Assembly: GCA_029564935.1 (NCBI GenBank)
Contig: JAKQPD010000058.1
Coordinates: 40,083 to 104,082, forward strand
Source: Bacteroidota bacterium
Lineage (GTDB): Bacteria > Bacteroidota > Bacteroidia > Bacteroidales > VadinHA17
DNA: 64,000 bases
Reading direction: 5' to 3'
Part shown: positions 44,243 through 53,100 of the stretch, piece after piece
How positions within the stretch are numbered: position 1 is the stretch's first letter
How the letters are laid out: each line of letters starts with the position of its first letter
The notes under the pieces: generated by a model
Databases searched by the model: none
What the model saw: only the letters and a program-made list of their open reading frames with translations
Told to the model about the DNA's origin: nothing
Made by a program: the position numbers and the translations under genes

Positions 44243-44380
44243 GTTCCAGGTTTCAGGTTTAAAGTTCCAGGTTTTACCAGCCGAAACTTTCTTTTACCAC
44301 CGAAACTAAGGGAAGGTGGCAGGAGAGGCTGGTTTAAGGTTCCAGGTTTCGGGTTTGTGAACCAGGAACCAGGAACCTGG
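44243..44380. repeat. Heptamer arrays upstream of the GH106 gene (GTTCCAG/GTTTCAG, inverted)
   Basis: Five units (GTTCCAG, GTTTCAG, GTTTAAA, GTTCCAG, GTTTTAC) occupy 44243-44277. After about 55 bp, seven in-phase units run from 44332 to 44380: four GTTTAAG/GTTCCAG types and then three of the complement (AACCAGG, AACCAGG, AACCTGG). The second array is thus a hairpin that keeps the 7-bp phase across its centre. Confidence 0.9.
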
Positions 44381-44404
44381 AATTATTAACCGGATTCCTT
44401 GCAG

Positions 44405-44896
44405 CTAAATCTCCGCAAATGCCACGATGTAGTTGTGTCCGTATTTCTTTGCACATTTCGGGCATGTGGTATAATAGAAGTAATATTTTTTTGCCGTTTT
44501 ATTTATCTTTTTCAGATACTCTTCGAATTCCTTCAGGTATTTCGGTATATGATTGAATGGTCCGTCAAAGACCTTGGTGGCGAAAGTTCCGGAAAGCTTA
44601 ATATTATTGGCTCCCGGGACTTCTTTAGTGACGCTCATATACAGCTCGCTTTTCCAGGGTGAAGGATCATAGGCAAGAAGAAGGAAATCTTTAATTTCGG
44701 GTGCAGCTCCGGCATTTTTAGCTGTTTCCCACATACTCCCCAGAGTTTTTGCATATGTAAAAGGCAGAGGCATATGTAAAAACTGAGGGATAGCCTTCAT
44801 AATAAATGGCTTTTCAATCCAGTCATGTGTTTTTTGGTCCCATGGTGCCGGGTCAAAGACCGGGCAGCATTCCTGATCGTGTGAATGGTCTGTCAT
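44405..44896 (-). CDS. Conserved protein of unknown function with CPKCAKKYGHNY motif
   Basis: I do not recognise a characterised family. The 163-residue protein has no signal peptide, an N-terminal His/Cys stretch (MTDHSHDQECCPVFDPAPWD), a central part with EVPGANNIKLSGTF, and the C-terminal motif TTCPKCAKKYGHNYIV. The paired cysteines and histidines could bind a metal. I recall similar Bacteroidota proteins being labelled only as 'hydrolase', which the sequence does not justify. It may be co-transcribed with ogt, which ends 48 nt upstream of it. Confidence 0.75.
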   Translation of the reverse strand: MTDHSHDQECCPVFDPAPWDQKTHDWIEKPFIMKAIPQFLHMPLPFTYAKTLGSMWETAKNAGAAPEIKDFLLLAYDPSPWKSELYMSVTKEVPGANNIKLSGTFATKVFDGPFNHIPKYLKEFEEYLKKINKTAKKYYFYYTTCPKCAKKYGHNYIVAFAEI

Positions 44897-44944
44897 GGTT
44901 TTAATAATTAATTAAATTTTTTAGATTATTGTGTAATAATATTG

Positions 44945-45475
44945 TCAGAAAAGTGAGATATCCACCGGTTTGCCTGAAAATTTTCTTTCATGATCAAGAA
45001 GCCATCTTTTTCTCTGTAAACCTCCGCCATAGCCTACCAGAGCGCCATCGGCACCTATAACCCTGTGGCAGGGAATGACTATTGCTATCCGGTTTGAACC
45101 ATTTGCACTGCCTACGGCCCTGACAGCTCCCGGCTTATTGATCGCTTCCGCCTGCTGATGATACGATACTGTTTCACCATAAGGTATTTTCAGGAGTTCA
45201 TCCCAGACTGCTTTCTGAAAATCACTTCCGGGTGTAACAAGGGGAAGGTCAAAGAATTTCCTTTTTCCGGAAAAATATTCCTTCAGCTGTTTTTTAAGGT
45301 GTCTCAGATGTCTGCTTCGGCCTTCCTTAATTTCAGCAACGAGAAGTTCTTTCAGTTCTGTCAGCTCTTCATTAACGATTTTATCGTCTGAGAATTCAAG
45401 GAGACAGATCCCCGCTTCAGTCGCGGCAGCTATCATTTCGCCGAGAGGAGTTGTAATTTTTGTCGTTTTGATCAT
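44945..45475 (-). CDS. ogt: Methylated-DNA--protein-cysteine methyltransferase
   Basis: The 176-residue protein repairs O6-alkylguanine by moving the alkyl group to its own cysteine. The acceptor motif IPCHRVIGADGALVGYGGG is intact, preceded by the helix-turn-helix region with PYGETVSYHQQA and AVGSANGSN. The N-terminal domain is short and there is no Ada regulatory domain, so it is the stand-alone form. Its leader lies beside a long heptamer array. Confidence 0.94.
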   Translation of the reverse strand: MIKTTKITTPLGEMIAAATEAGICLLEFSDDKIVNEELTELKELLVAEIKEGRSRHLRHLKKQLKEYFSGKRKFFDLPLVTPGSDFQKAVWDELLKIPYGETVSYHQQAEAINKPGAVRAVGSANGSNRIAIVIPCHRVIGADGALVGYGGGLQRKRWLLDHERKFSGKPVDISLF

Positions 45476-45508
45476 GGCGGGTTACTAAATACTTTTAATA
45501 TACATCTG

Positions 45509-45704
45509 GTTCCGGGTTCCGGGTTCAAGGTTCCAGGTTCAAAGTTTCCGCCCCACGCCCCTCGCCCTCCGCCCTCTGCTCTTCGCTCCTCGCTCTGAGC
45601 CCTGTGCTCTGAGCCCTGTGCTCTGAGCCCTGCGCTCTGAGCCCGTCACCCCCTCTCCTCATCTCCTCTTCTCCCCCTCGCCCACTCGCCACCTCATTCT
45701 TCAC
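45509..45704. repeat. Mosaic heptamer array between ogt and the next gene
   Basis: Five units of GTTCCGG/GTTCAAG type (45509-45543) pass, with a 1-nt slip, into fourteen in-phase units of GCCCTCC/GCTCTGA/GCCCTGT (45550-45647). A pyrimidine-rich tract (CTCCTCA, TCTCCTC and so on) then reaches the stop codon of the minus-strand gene at 45705. Three of the repeat types seen elsewhere are joined here. Confidence 0.93.
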
Positions 45705-46148
45705 CTACTGCCCCGGGATCCTTCCCGATGTTGATTTGATATATTTAACGTTCCTGAACCTCATCGCCGACCAGTTATCATCCACAGAAACCATCCTGAT
45801 GCCATAGAACCCCATATCGTTCATTGATTTCCATCCCCTGTCGCGTTCCAGATCAGAGGTTAATTTCTTCGAAGTCTTTTTAGGGTAGCAGTACCACAGA
45901 ACTCCGTCGGCAGTAAGATTGTGAAGTGCAACCGGTGAAATATCATTTACCTCCCTGACACTTTTTACAAATATTATCATGAAATTATAAGGGCACCGCT
46001 GATCTATCTCAGTGTCAATCTTAACATCATGGAGTTCTTTTGATAAGCTTTGAAGGAAAACTTCCCCGGCATTCATTATTAATATCCTGTTATATTCCTT
46101 GTAATTGAGTTTGCGAAGAAGGTCTTTCATTTCGGGCATGATTATCAA
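45705..46148 (-). CDS. DUF3052-like protein
   Basis: The 147-residue protein resembles DUF3052: VKSVREVNDISPVALHNL in the middle, then GVLWYCYPKKTSKK and DDNWSAMRFRNVKYIK at the end, matching the 'lWvayPK' and 'WsalRfr' pattern. It is soluble, has no catalytic motif I can name, and its function is unknown. The first codons may be one of three nearby ATGs (46148, 46139 or 46130). It is divergent from the thiamine locus. Confidence 0.7.
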   Translation of the reverse strand: MIIMPEMKDLLRKLNYKEYNRILIMNAGEVFLQSLSKELHDVKIDTEIDQRCPYNFMIIFVKSVREVNDISPVALHNLTADGVLWYCYPKKTSKKLTSDLERDRGWKSMNDMGFYGIRMVSVDDNWSAMRFRNVKYIKSTSGRIPGQ

Positions 46149-46167
46149 CAGCTAATTTAGTAAAAAA

Positions 46168-46196
46168 TTGAATTAAGGAAAAAAGGTTTATCTTTG
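46168..46196 (+). promoter_or_regulatory. Bacteroidetes-type promoter of the thiamine locus
   Basis: TTG (46168-46170), an 18-nt spacer and TATCTTTG (46189-46196) match the consensus. The predicted start near 46203 is directly before the riboswitch. Confidence 0.65.
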
Positions 46197-46204
46197 TACT
46201 TTCA

Positions 46205-46284
46205 GAAAATGGGGTGCCTTAATATTACGGGCTGAGATCATACCCTTATACCTGATCCGGATAATGCCGGCGGAGGGAAATAAA
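46205..46284 (+). ncRNA. TPP riboswitch (THI box)
   Basis: The conserved thiamine pyrophosphate aptamer is clear: GGGGTGC near 46211, CTGAGA at 46232-46237, ACCCTT at 46242, then CCTGATCCGGATAATGCCGG and CGGAGGGA up to 46278. It binds TPP and turns the downstream transport genes off when thiamine is ample. The receptor gene starts about 280 nt further on, beyond repeats. No strong intrinsic terminator was seen in that gap (46432-46460 has a T-run but a weak stem). Confidence 0.95.
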
Positions 46285-46339
46285 ATCAAAGATGACATCA
46301 GCACCGGAAATTAAAGCCTCATTTTCAGAATTGTAAGGT

Positions 46340-46515
46340 TAAGACTGAGGTTGAGGTTGAGGTTAAGGCAGCGTCCGGCGTCCGGCGTGCGGTAAGCGGC
46401 GTGAGGCTGAGGCTAAGATTCTTGCCAACTGCCTACTGCCAACTGCCAACAGTTTTTTCTTAGGTTGAGGTTGAGGATTGCGGCTCGCGGCTACCGGCTG
46501 GCGGCTACCGGAAGG
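46340..46515. repeat. Repeat cluster between riboswitch and receptor gene
   Basis: In order: hexamers of GAGGTT (46348-46366), six heptamers of GCGTCCG/GCGTGCG type (46371-46412), four heptamers of CTGCCAA (46422-46449), more GAGGTT, and four heptamers of CGGCTAC type (46481-46508). All arrays of GC-rich units have a 7-bp period. The cluster fills most of the gene-free leader. Confidence 0.9.
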
Positions 46516-46565
46516 GCAATTCTGACCTGATGCCTTGAATTTTGAATTAAGTAATAAGAGAGGAA

Positions 46566-48995
46566 ATGAAAGCAAAATGTATTTTAGTTCTGGTGTATAT
46601 TTTCATCTTCATTGAGGTTTACGGGCTGCAGGAAAGGACATCAGTTATTCGTGGCAGGATCACGGATATTGAAGGTAATTCTTTGTCAGGTGCGGGTGTG
46701 ACCATTGAAAACACTTTCCTTGGGACGCACACAGCAGCGGATGGGTACTACCGCATTGACGGTCTGAAAGATGGCAATTACAATCTCAGGATTTCATTTA
46801 TCGGCTATGAACCGGAGCTTGTCAGTATTGATCTTGAAGGAGAAGCTGTTGCCAATGTGAGCCTTGTACAGAAATCATTTCTTGCCGGAGAGGTCATTGT
46901 AAATGCTACAAGGGCTGGTTCCCGTTCTCCGCTTGCATATACATCGCTTGAAAATGAGATATTATCAAAGCAGAACAGCGGCCATGATATACCTTATCTG
47001 TTGAGCCTTACGCCATCACTTGTAGAAACTTCAGAAGCCGGCAACGGAATCGGATATACAAACCTCAGGATAAGGGGGACCGATGCCAGCAGAATAAATG
47101 TGACAATGGATGGAATTCCCCTGAATGATCCGGAATCCCAGCAGGTTTTCTGGGTTGATATACCGGATCTGGCATCATCTGTCGATAATATCCAGGTCCA
47201 GCGTGGGGCAGGAACGTCAACAAACGGTGCCGGAGCTTTCGGAGCAACTGTAAATATGCAAACCGGAAATCCCGGGAATGATCCTTTTGCAAAGATCAGC
47301 ACATCTCTTGGCTCTTTCAATACATCCCGGAAGATGATAGCTGCAGGTTCGGGACTTCTTGCCGGAAAGTTCGCCTTTCAGATAAGGTTATCCGACCTGA
47401 AAAGTGACGGGTATATTGACCGGACAGGCTCAGACCATCAGTCGGCATTCATAAACGGTGCCTTCAGAACCGCCAGATCATTCCTTAAGGCCAACATCTT
47501 CCTCGGTCAGGAACATACCGGGATAGGATGGTGGGGAGTACCACCTGAAATTCTTCCGGTGAACAGGAAATATAACCCGGCAGGTGAATATACAGATGAA
47601 AATAATGTCGTTCAATATTATGATAATGAGAGTGATAATTATAATCAGAATCATTACCAGCTGTTTTACGGTCTGAAACTCAATAATTCACTGAGCCTCA
47701 GTACGGCTTTTCACTATACCTCGGGGGAAGGTTATTATGAAGAATTCAAGGAAGACAGAGATTTGTCAGATTACGGATTACCTGATATAATTACAGGTGA
47801 AAGTATTATTTCCCAATCCGATCTGATAAGGAGGAAATGGATGGATAATGATTTTTACGGTCTGGTTTATTCAGTTAAGTATAAAACGGATAAACTGTCA
47901 GCCACATTTGGCGGAGGCGGTAATTATTATTCAGGCGATCATTACGGCAGGATAATATGGATGAGCAATCCTGGTAATATCCCCAAAGACCACCAGTGGT
48001 ATTTAAACAACGGAAAGAAAGGAGAGGTCAGTACCTATGCCAAGGCTGATTATGTCCTTAATGAAAAACTGTCATTGTTCGCAGATCTTCAGTTCAGATT
48101 TATCGATTACAGGATGGATGGTAATGACGATGATCTCAAAGATCTTGGCCAGAGACATCATTATGCATTCCTGAACCCGAAAGCAGGACTGTTCTATTCA
48201 ATTGATCAGAACCAGGATGCTTATCTTTCATTTTCTGTGGCAAACCGTGAGCCGACAAGGGCTGATTTCAAGGAAGCCGCGGGAGATCCTGATGCAGTTC
48301 CCCAACCTGAAACTCTTTATGATACTGAACTGGGATATAAACTGAGAAAAGAAAGGTATTCTGCAGCAATAAACCTGTATGCAATGCTTTACAATGACCA
48401 GCTCGTACCTACAGGCGAACTCAGCAGTACCGGCTATCCGATAATGACAAATGTTAAAAAGAGCCGCCGGCTGGGTATCGAATTATCTGCGGGACTGAGA
48501 CCGGCAGATTTCTTTGACTGGAATCTGAATCTGACCTTAAGCAGTAATAAGATCCCGGATTTTATAGAATATTACATTGATTATAATACTTCCGACTGGT
48601 CAGAGGAATACAGGAGCATGAATCTCGGGACAGTCGATATAGCATATTCACCCTCAGCGACCGGTACGAGTGATCTTAACTTTAAAATCCTGAAAAATAC
48701 AGAACTGCATTTAATAAGCAAATATGTCGGTGAGCAGTATTTTGACAATACGATGAACAGCGAAAGAATGATAGATCCATATTTTGTCAATAATCTGAGG
48801 ATAGATTTCAATCCGTCAATCAGAGGCCTTAAAAATGCAGGTTTTCAGCTATTTATAAATAATATTCTTAACCACAGGTATGAAAGTAATGCCTATGGCG
48901 GCAACTGGTTCGAAGACGGGGTTGAAAAAACATGGTCATATTTCTTTCCTCAGGCGGGGATTAATTTTATGGTGAAAGCGGAGCTTGCTTTTTAA
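46566..48995 (+). CDS. TonB-dependent receptor, probable thiamine uptake
   Basis: The 809-residue outer-membrane receptor has a signal peptide, a carboxypeptidase-regulatory-like domain (about 28-100, GRITDIEGNSLSGAGVTIE), a plug domain (about 115-225, with NLRIRGTDASRINVTMDG) and a 22-strand barrel ending in AELAF. Control by the TPP riboswitch and the neighbouring PnuT make thiamine or its phosphates the likely substrate. AGAGGAA stands directly before the ATG. It is shorter than the SusC proteins in this window, as expected for a vitamin receptor. Confidence 0.88.
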   Translation: MKAKCILVLVYIFIFIEVYGLQERTSVIRGRITDIEGNSLSGAGVTIENTFLGTHTAADGYYRIDGLKDGNYNLRISFIGYEPELVSIDLEGEAVANVSLVQKSFLAGEVIVNATRAGSRSPLAYTSLENEILSKQNSGHDIPYLLSLTPSLVETSEAGNGIGYTNLRIRGTDASRINVTMDGIPLNDPESQQVFWVDIPDLASSVDNIQVQRGAGTSTNGAGAFGATVNMQTGNPGNDPFAKISTSLGSFNTSRKMIAAGSGLLAGKFAFQIRLSDLKSDGYIDRTGSDHQSAFINGAFRTARSFLKANIFLGQEHTGIGWWGVPPEILPVNRKYNPAGEYTDENNVVQYYDNESDNYNQNHYQLFYGLKLNNSLSLSTAFHYTSGEGYYEEFKEDRDLSDYGLPDIITGESIISQSDLIRRKWMDNDFYGLVYSVKYKTDKLSATFGGGGNYYSGDHYGRIIWMSNPGNIPKDHQWYLNNGKKGEVSTYAKADYVLNEKLSLFADLQFRFIDYRMDGNDDDLKDLGQRHHYAFLNPKAGLFYSIDQNQDAYLSFSVANREPTRADFKEAAGDPDAVPQPETLYDTELGYKLRKERYSAAINLYAMLYNDQLVPTGELSSTGYPIMTNVKKSRRLGIELSAGLRPADFFDWNLNLTLSSNKIPDFIEYYIDYNTSDWSEEYRSMNLGTVDIAYSPSATGTSDLNFKILKNTELHLISKYVGEQYFDNTMNSERMIDPYFVNNLRIDFNPSIRGLKNAGFQLFINNILNHRYESNAYGGNWFEDGVEKTWSYFFPQAGINFMVKAELAF

Positions 48996-48997
48996 CC

Positions 48998-49128
48998 TTT
49001 GTGCTCTTCGTGTGAACTTAGTGCTCTTCGTGGTTAAGCTTTTAAATCCCTTAACCACAAAGCCTGCCTGGCTGACGCTAGTCAGACAGGGACACGAAGG
49101 TTAACACAAAGAGCACAAAGGAAGAAAA
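48998..49128. repeat. Inverted nonamer repeats (CCTTTGTGC / CACAAAGAG) with inner palindrome
   Basis: The left arm (CCTTTGTGCTCTTCGTGTGA and on) is complementary to the right arm (ACACGAAGGTTAACACAAAG and on) around an AT centre. The right arm is interrupted by a small palindrome, CCTGCCTGGCTGAC with GTCAGACAGG (49063-49090). The element fills the gap between receptor and pnuT and is related to the one at 5.8 kb. Confidence 0.85.
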
Positions 49129-49171
49129 TACCAATTTTTTTCAATAACAACCAGTAACCAGCAACAAACAC

Positions 49172-49897
49172 ATGACTAACTGGATAGCAACTAATTACAT
49201 AGAGATTTTCGGTGCTGTAGCCGGGATAATCTATGTATTCCTTGAGATCAGGCAGAACATATGGCTATGGCCTGTCGGGATTGTTACATCGGCAGTTTAT
49301 ATATATGTTTTCTTCACCGGGAAGCTTTATGCGGATATGAGCCTTCAGGGGTACTATTTAGCGATAAGTCTGGCAGGGTGGTACTGGTGGTTGAGAGGCT
49401 CAGGGCGCAGAGCACACGTGTCCTCCGAAGCTTTAGCGAAGGAGGAGGGCTCAGGGCAGGAGGGGAAGAGGAGAGGGGGAGAGGGGGAGATAGGGAGAGG
49501 GGGAGATGATGAAAAGGTGAAAGGGAGAGGGGGAGAGGGGGAGAGACCGGGGGACGAAGAGACGGAGGGACTGAAGGTCACAAGGCTTACATTGATAACC
49601 GGAATTATTTTGGCAATCGTTTTTGTGGTCTTATATGGGTTAATGTGGTTTGTACTTGACGGATTAACCGATTCTCCTGTCCCGCAGTGGGACTCATTTA
49701 TAACGTCCCTCTCAATAGTTGCTACCTGGATGCTGGCAAGGAAGATCTATGAGCACTGGTTCCTGTGGATAATAGTAAATACTACAGCAGCTATACTTTT
49801 CTTTACCAGAGGATTGTTTCCGACAGTGGTTCTGTATTTTATTTACCTGGTAATGTCTTTTGCCGGGTTGAAGGCATGGAAACACTCAAATAACTGA
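49172..49897 (+). CDS. pnuT: PnuC-family thiamine transporter with an in-frame repeat insertion
   Basis: The 241-residue inner-membrane protein carries the PnuC motifs QGYYLAISLAGWYWW and WMLARKIYEHWFLWIIVN. PnuC proteins are facilitators that trap vitamins by later phosphorylation; the TPP riboswitch and TonB receptor upstream point to thiamine (PnuT). Between two helices, residues about 76-132 form a charged Gly/Glu/Arg stretch (EGKRRGGEGEIGRGG) that is not part of the family and is encoded by repeat DNA. The frame is kept, so the protein may still work. No thiamine kinase gene follows. Confidence 0.88.
   Translation: MTNWIATNYIEIFGAVAGIIYVFLEIRQNIWLWPVGIVTSAVYIYVFFTGKLYADMSLQGYYLAISLAGWYWWLRGSGRRAHVSSEALAKEEGSGQEGKRRGGEGEIGRGGDDEKVKGRGGEGERPGDEETEGLKVTRLTLITGIILAIVFVVLYGLMWFVLDGLTDSPVPQWDSFITSLSIVATWMLARKIYEHWFLWIIVNTTAAILFFTRGLFPTVVLYFIYLVMSFAGLKAWKHSNN
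49397..49567. repeat. Repeat array inside pnuT
   Basis: Heptamers GCTCAGG, GCGCAGA, GCACACG are followed by the imperfect palindrome TCCTCCGAAGCTTTAGCGAA plus GGAGGA, then GCTCAGG, GCAGGAG and a long GGAGAGGGGGAGA tract. These are the same units as in intergenic arrays at 25.97 and 45.6 kb and the purine tract at 0.23 kb. The total length (about 171 bp) is a multiple of three. Confidence 0.9.
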
Positions 49898-50039
49898 TCC
49901 GCGCCGGAAGCTGGTTTAAAAACATTAAATTACCGGTTACTTATACTTCTGACGTTCGGTACTCTCTCTAACATGTAAAGCAGTAATACAGCTAAAAATT
50001 TTCAGATCAGATGTTATAGGAATATCATCAATTAATTAA

Positions 50040-50047
50040 TAATTTTG
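50040..50047 (+). promoter_or_regulatory. -7 element (TAATTTTG) before the first susC
   Basis: TAATTTTG fits the -7 consensus and leaves a leader of about 75 nt. No clear -33 TTG is present. The rest of the 231-bp gap from pnuT is AT-rich, with no other signal seen. Confidence 0.4.
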
Positions 50048-50128
50048 ACACCCTGATGGAAATTTCATATAATCTGAGACGATTGATGAAATGATTAGTT
50101 CTATTAATTAACTAATTACCTTAAATCT

Positions 50129-53100
50129 ATGAGAAAATTCAATTTATTGAAAAGAAACAGGGTTCTCATCTTTCTTTTGGCGATGTTTTTTACAATTTCT
50201 GTTGCCGGGAATCTGAAAGCTGGGGATCGTGAAGGAAGCCTTAATGCATTCTCTGAAGACATGCAGGGAATTGCAGTCAGGGGCGTTGTAAAGGATGCCT
50301 CTACCGGTGAACCGATGGCCGGTGTTAATATCGTCGTGAAAGGTACCACAATTGGTGCGATCACCGATTCCGAGGGCAGATATTCGTTCGCATCTGTCGA
50401 AAGAAATGCGACCCTCAATTTTTCCTTTATCGGATATGTGACAATGGAGGTACCGGTTGATGGCAGATCAGTTGTGGATGTCAACCTGGAAAGTGAGATC
50501 CTTGGCCTCAATGAAGTTGTTGTTGTTGGTTATGGTTCTGCAGTGAAGAGGAACGTTGCCAGCGCCACTGTGGCTCTCAAAAGTGATGAGATAGTAGGTC
50601 TTGCAACTACCGACCCAAGGCAGGTTCTTCAGGGAAAGATCGCCGGGGTGCAGGTCACAAACAACAGTGGTGATCCGGGTTCCGGAGCAAGGATCGTAAT
50701 CAGGGGTATGGGATCTTTCTCAAATACCGACCCTCTTTACGTTATCGACGGCATTCAGGGAGGTGATATTAACTCGGTCGCCCCACAGGATATCGAAAGC
50801 ATAACAATCCTTAAGGATGCTTCCACAACAGCTATTTACGGATCGGCTGCTGCCAATGGTGTAGTTCTGATCACAACCAAGAGTGGTAAAAGGGGAGATC
50901 TTAAAATTGAATATGAAGGCTCTGCAGGATTCGCAAATGTCGTAAAACGCCTCGATATGCTCAACGCATCGGAATATGTCGATCTTGTTACAGATATCCA
51001 GCATTCGAACGGGCTCGAGATAACCGCAAAGCTCGCTACACCAGATGTAAGGATCGACCGTACCGACTGGCAGGATGTTACTTTTCAGAGAGGATTCGTA
51101 ACCGATCATAATCTGAGGTTCAGCGGAGGTACTGAAAATGTGACATATGCTTTCTCAGCCGGCTATCAGAATCAGGAATCGACCGTCATCGACAGGACTT
51201 TCCAGAGGGTAACGGTCGGAGCAAAGATGACAGAAAGCCTTTTTAAGAAAAGGGTCAACCTCAACCAGAACCTCAGGGTTAAGCATGATATAAATAATGG
51301 TGTTCTGGCAAGCCTTAATGAGGCACTGAGAATGGCTCCCTACCTCCCGATATATGATCCTACAAACCTTGGAGGATATGCAAGGATGGACAAGGTAACA
51401 GATCTGCAGGATGCCAATAATCCATATAATTCCATCGGAAATACAGATTATAATGACAGGAGCCTGGGTATGGAACTTGACCTCTCGGCAGAGTTGCAGA
51501 TATTAAACGGACTGACCTTCAGGTCACAGGGAAGAGTAAGCGGAGGAAACTACCACAATATGACTTTCAACTATCCCTGTAACGGGGGTAACTTCAACAG
51601 GGCAACTTCCGATATCAGCGAATATTTCAACTATAATTATGGATTTATTCTTGAAAACTATTTTTCATATAACAGGATATTTGGAGATCATGCCGTAACA
51701 GCTACACTGGGAAATACATATGATCCGGCAGGGATTTACAGGAGTATTTCAGTAAGCGGATCAGATTATACAAGTGATGCCATCCAGAACCTTGCCCTTG
51801 CTAATTCAACCTCTGTGACCGGATCATCGGTTAACAGCGGAAAATCAAGATTATCATACTTTGGCAGGATAGGTTATACATTCAGGGAAAAATATGTTCT
51901 GAATGCCAGTCTGAGAAGAGATGCTTCAAGCGTTTTCGGTATAAATAACCGCTGGGGTACATTCTATGGTGTGGGACTGGCCTGGACAGTTTCGAAGGAG
52001 AGCTTCATGAGCTCTATCCCGGCTGTATCCAACCTGAGATTGAGATCAAGCTATGGTAAAACAGGAAATGATAATATTCCCGCCTTCCTCACATCATCAA
52101 ATGTCTGGAAAGGTACAGGTAATAATATTGTTTATTCCTTTGGTGACGATCTCACATTTGCTACAGGATCAATCGTGAACAGCATTCCCAATCCCGATCT
52201 GAAATGGGAGGAAACAAATCAGTTCGATATCGGATTTGATCTGGGCTTACTGAAAGACAGGATAGACTTCACTTTCGATTATTACAGCAGATCCAATAAA
52301 GACCTTCTGATCGAAACACAACTTCCCCTGACAACCGGTCTTGGAAATCCCGGTTCGGTCGGAACCCAGTGGATCAATGCTGCCAGTATGGAAAACTCAG
52401 GATTTGAAGCTGCCCTTACCTACCGCAGTAATCCTGCAGGGGAATTCAGATGGGATATTTCATTAAACACCACTTACAGTGTTAATGAAGTGACAGCTCT
52501 GGGGACTGTGGGTGACCTTCCGATATCAAAAGGAGAATTTATGACAGGTGTCGGAAATGCAACCCGCACTGATATCGGTCATCCTCTTGGTTCATATTTC
52601 GGATATGTTTATGACCATGTGGTTAAGGATCAGGCTGATCTTGATAAGCTGAATTCGGCAGCAAGCGCCGCAACAGGTGGTACTGTAACAGAATACCAGA
52701 CGAATGCAAAACCCGGTGACCGCGTGTGGAAGGATGTGGACGGGAACGGATATATTAATGCCGACGACCGTACATATATCGGAAATCCTTCGCCTAAATG
52801 GCAGTACGGGATTGTCTTCAATTCCTTCTTTAAAAACTTTGATCTACAGATTTTGATCCATGGACTGGCAGGTGTCGATGCCGTTAACGGATCTCTCTAC
52901 TGGTGGGAAGGAATGTCAAAACCGTTCAACCAGACAGCTACAGTTCTGACAAGATGGAAAAACCCGGGCGATGTTACCGATATTCCCCGTGCAGGACAAA
53001 ATTCGGGAGCTAACCTGAACTTCTCGACCTGGTATGTCGAAAATGGTAATTATCTTAGAGTAAAGAATTTCGCACTGGGATACAACCTGCCTCAGAATCT

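Noticed and set aside
49354-49581. Minus-strand ORF with SPSPPLPFTFSSSPP repeats
   Set aside because: It is the complement of the repeat insert inside pnuT, with no supported start or family.
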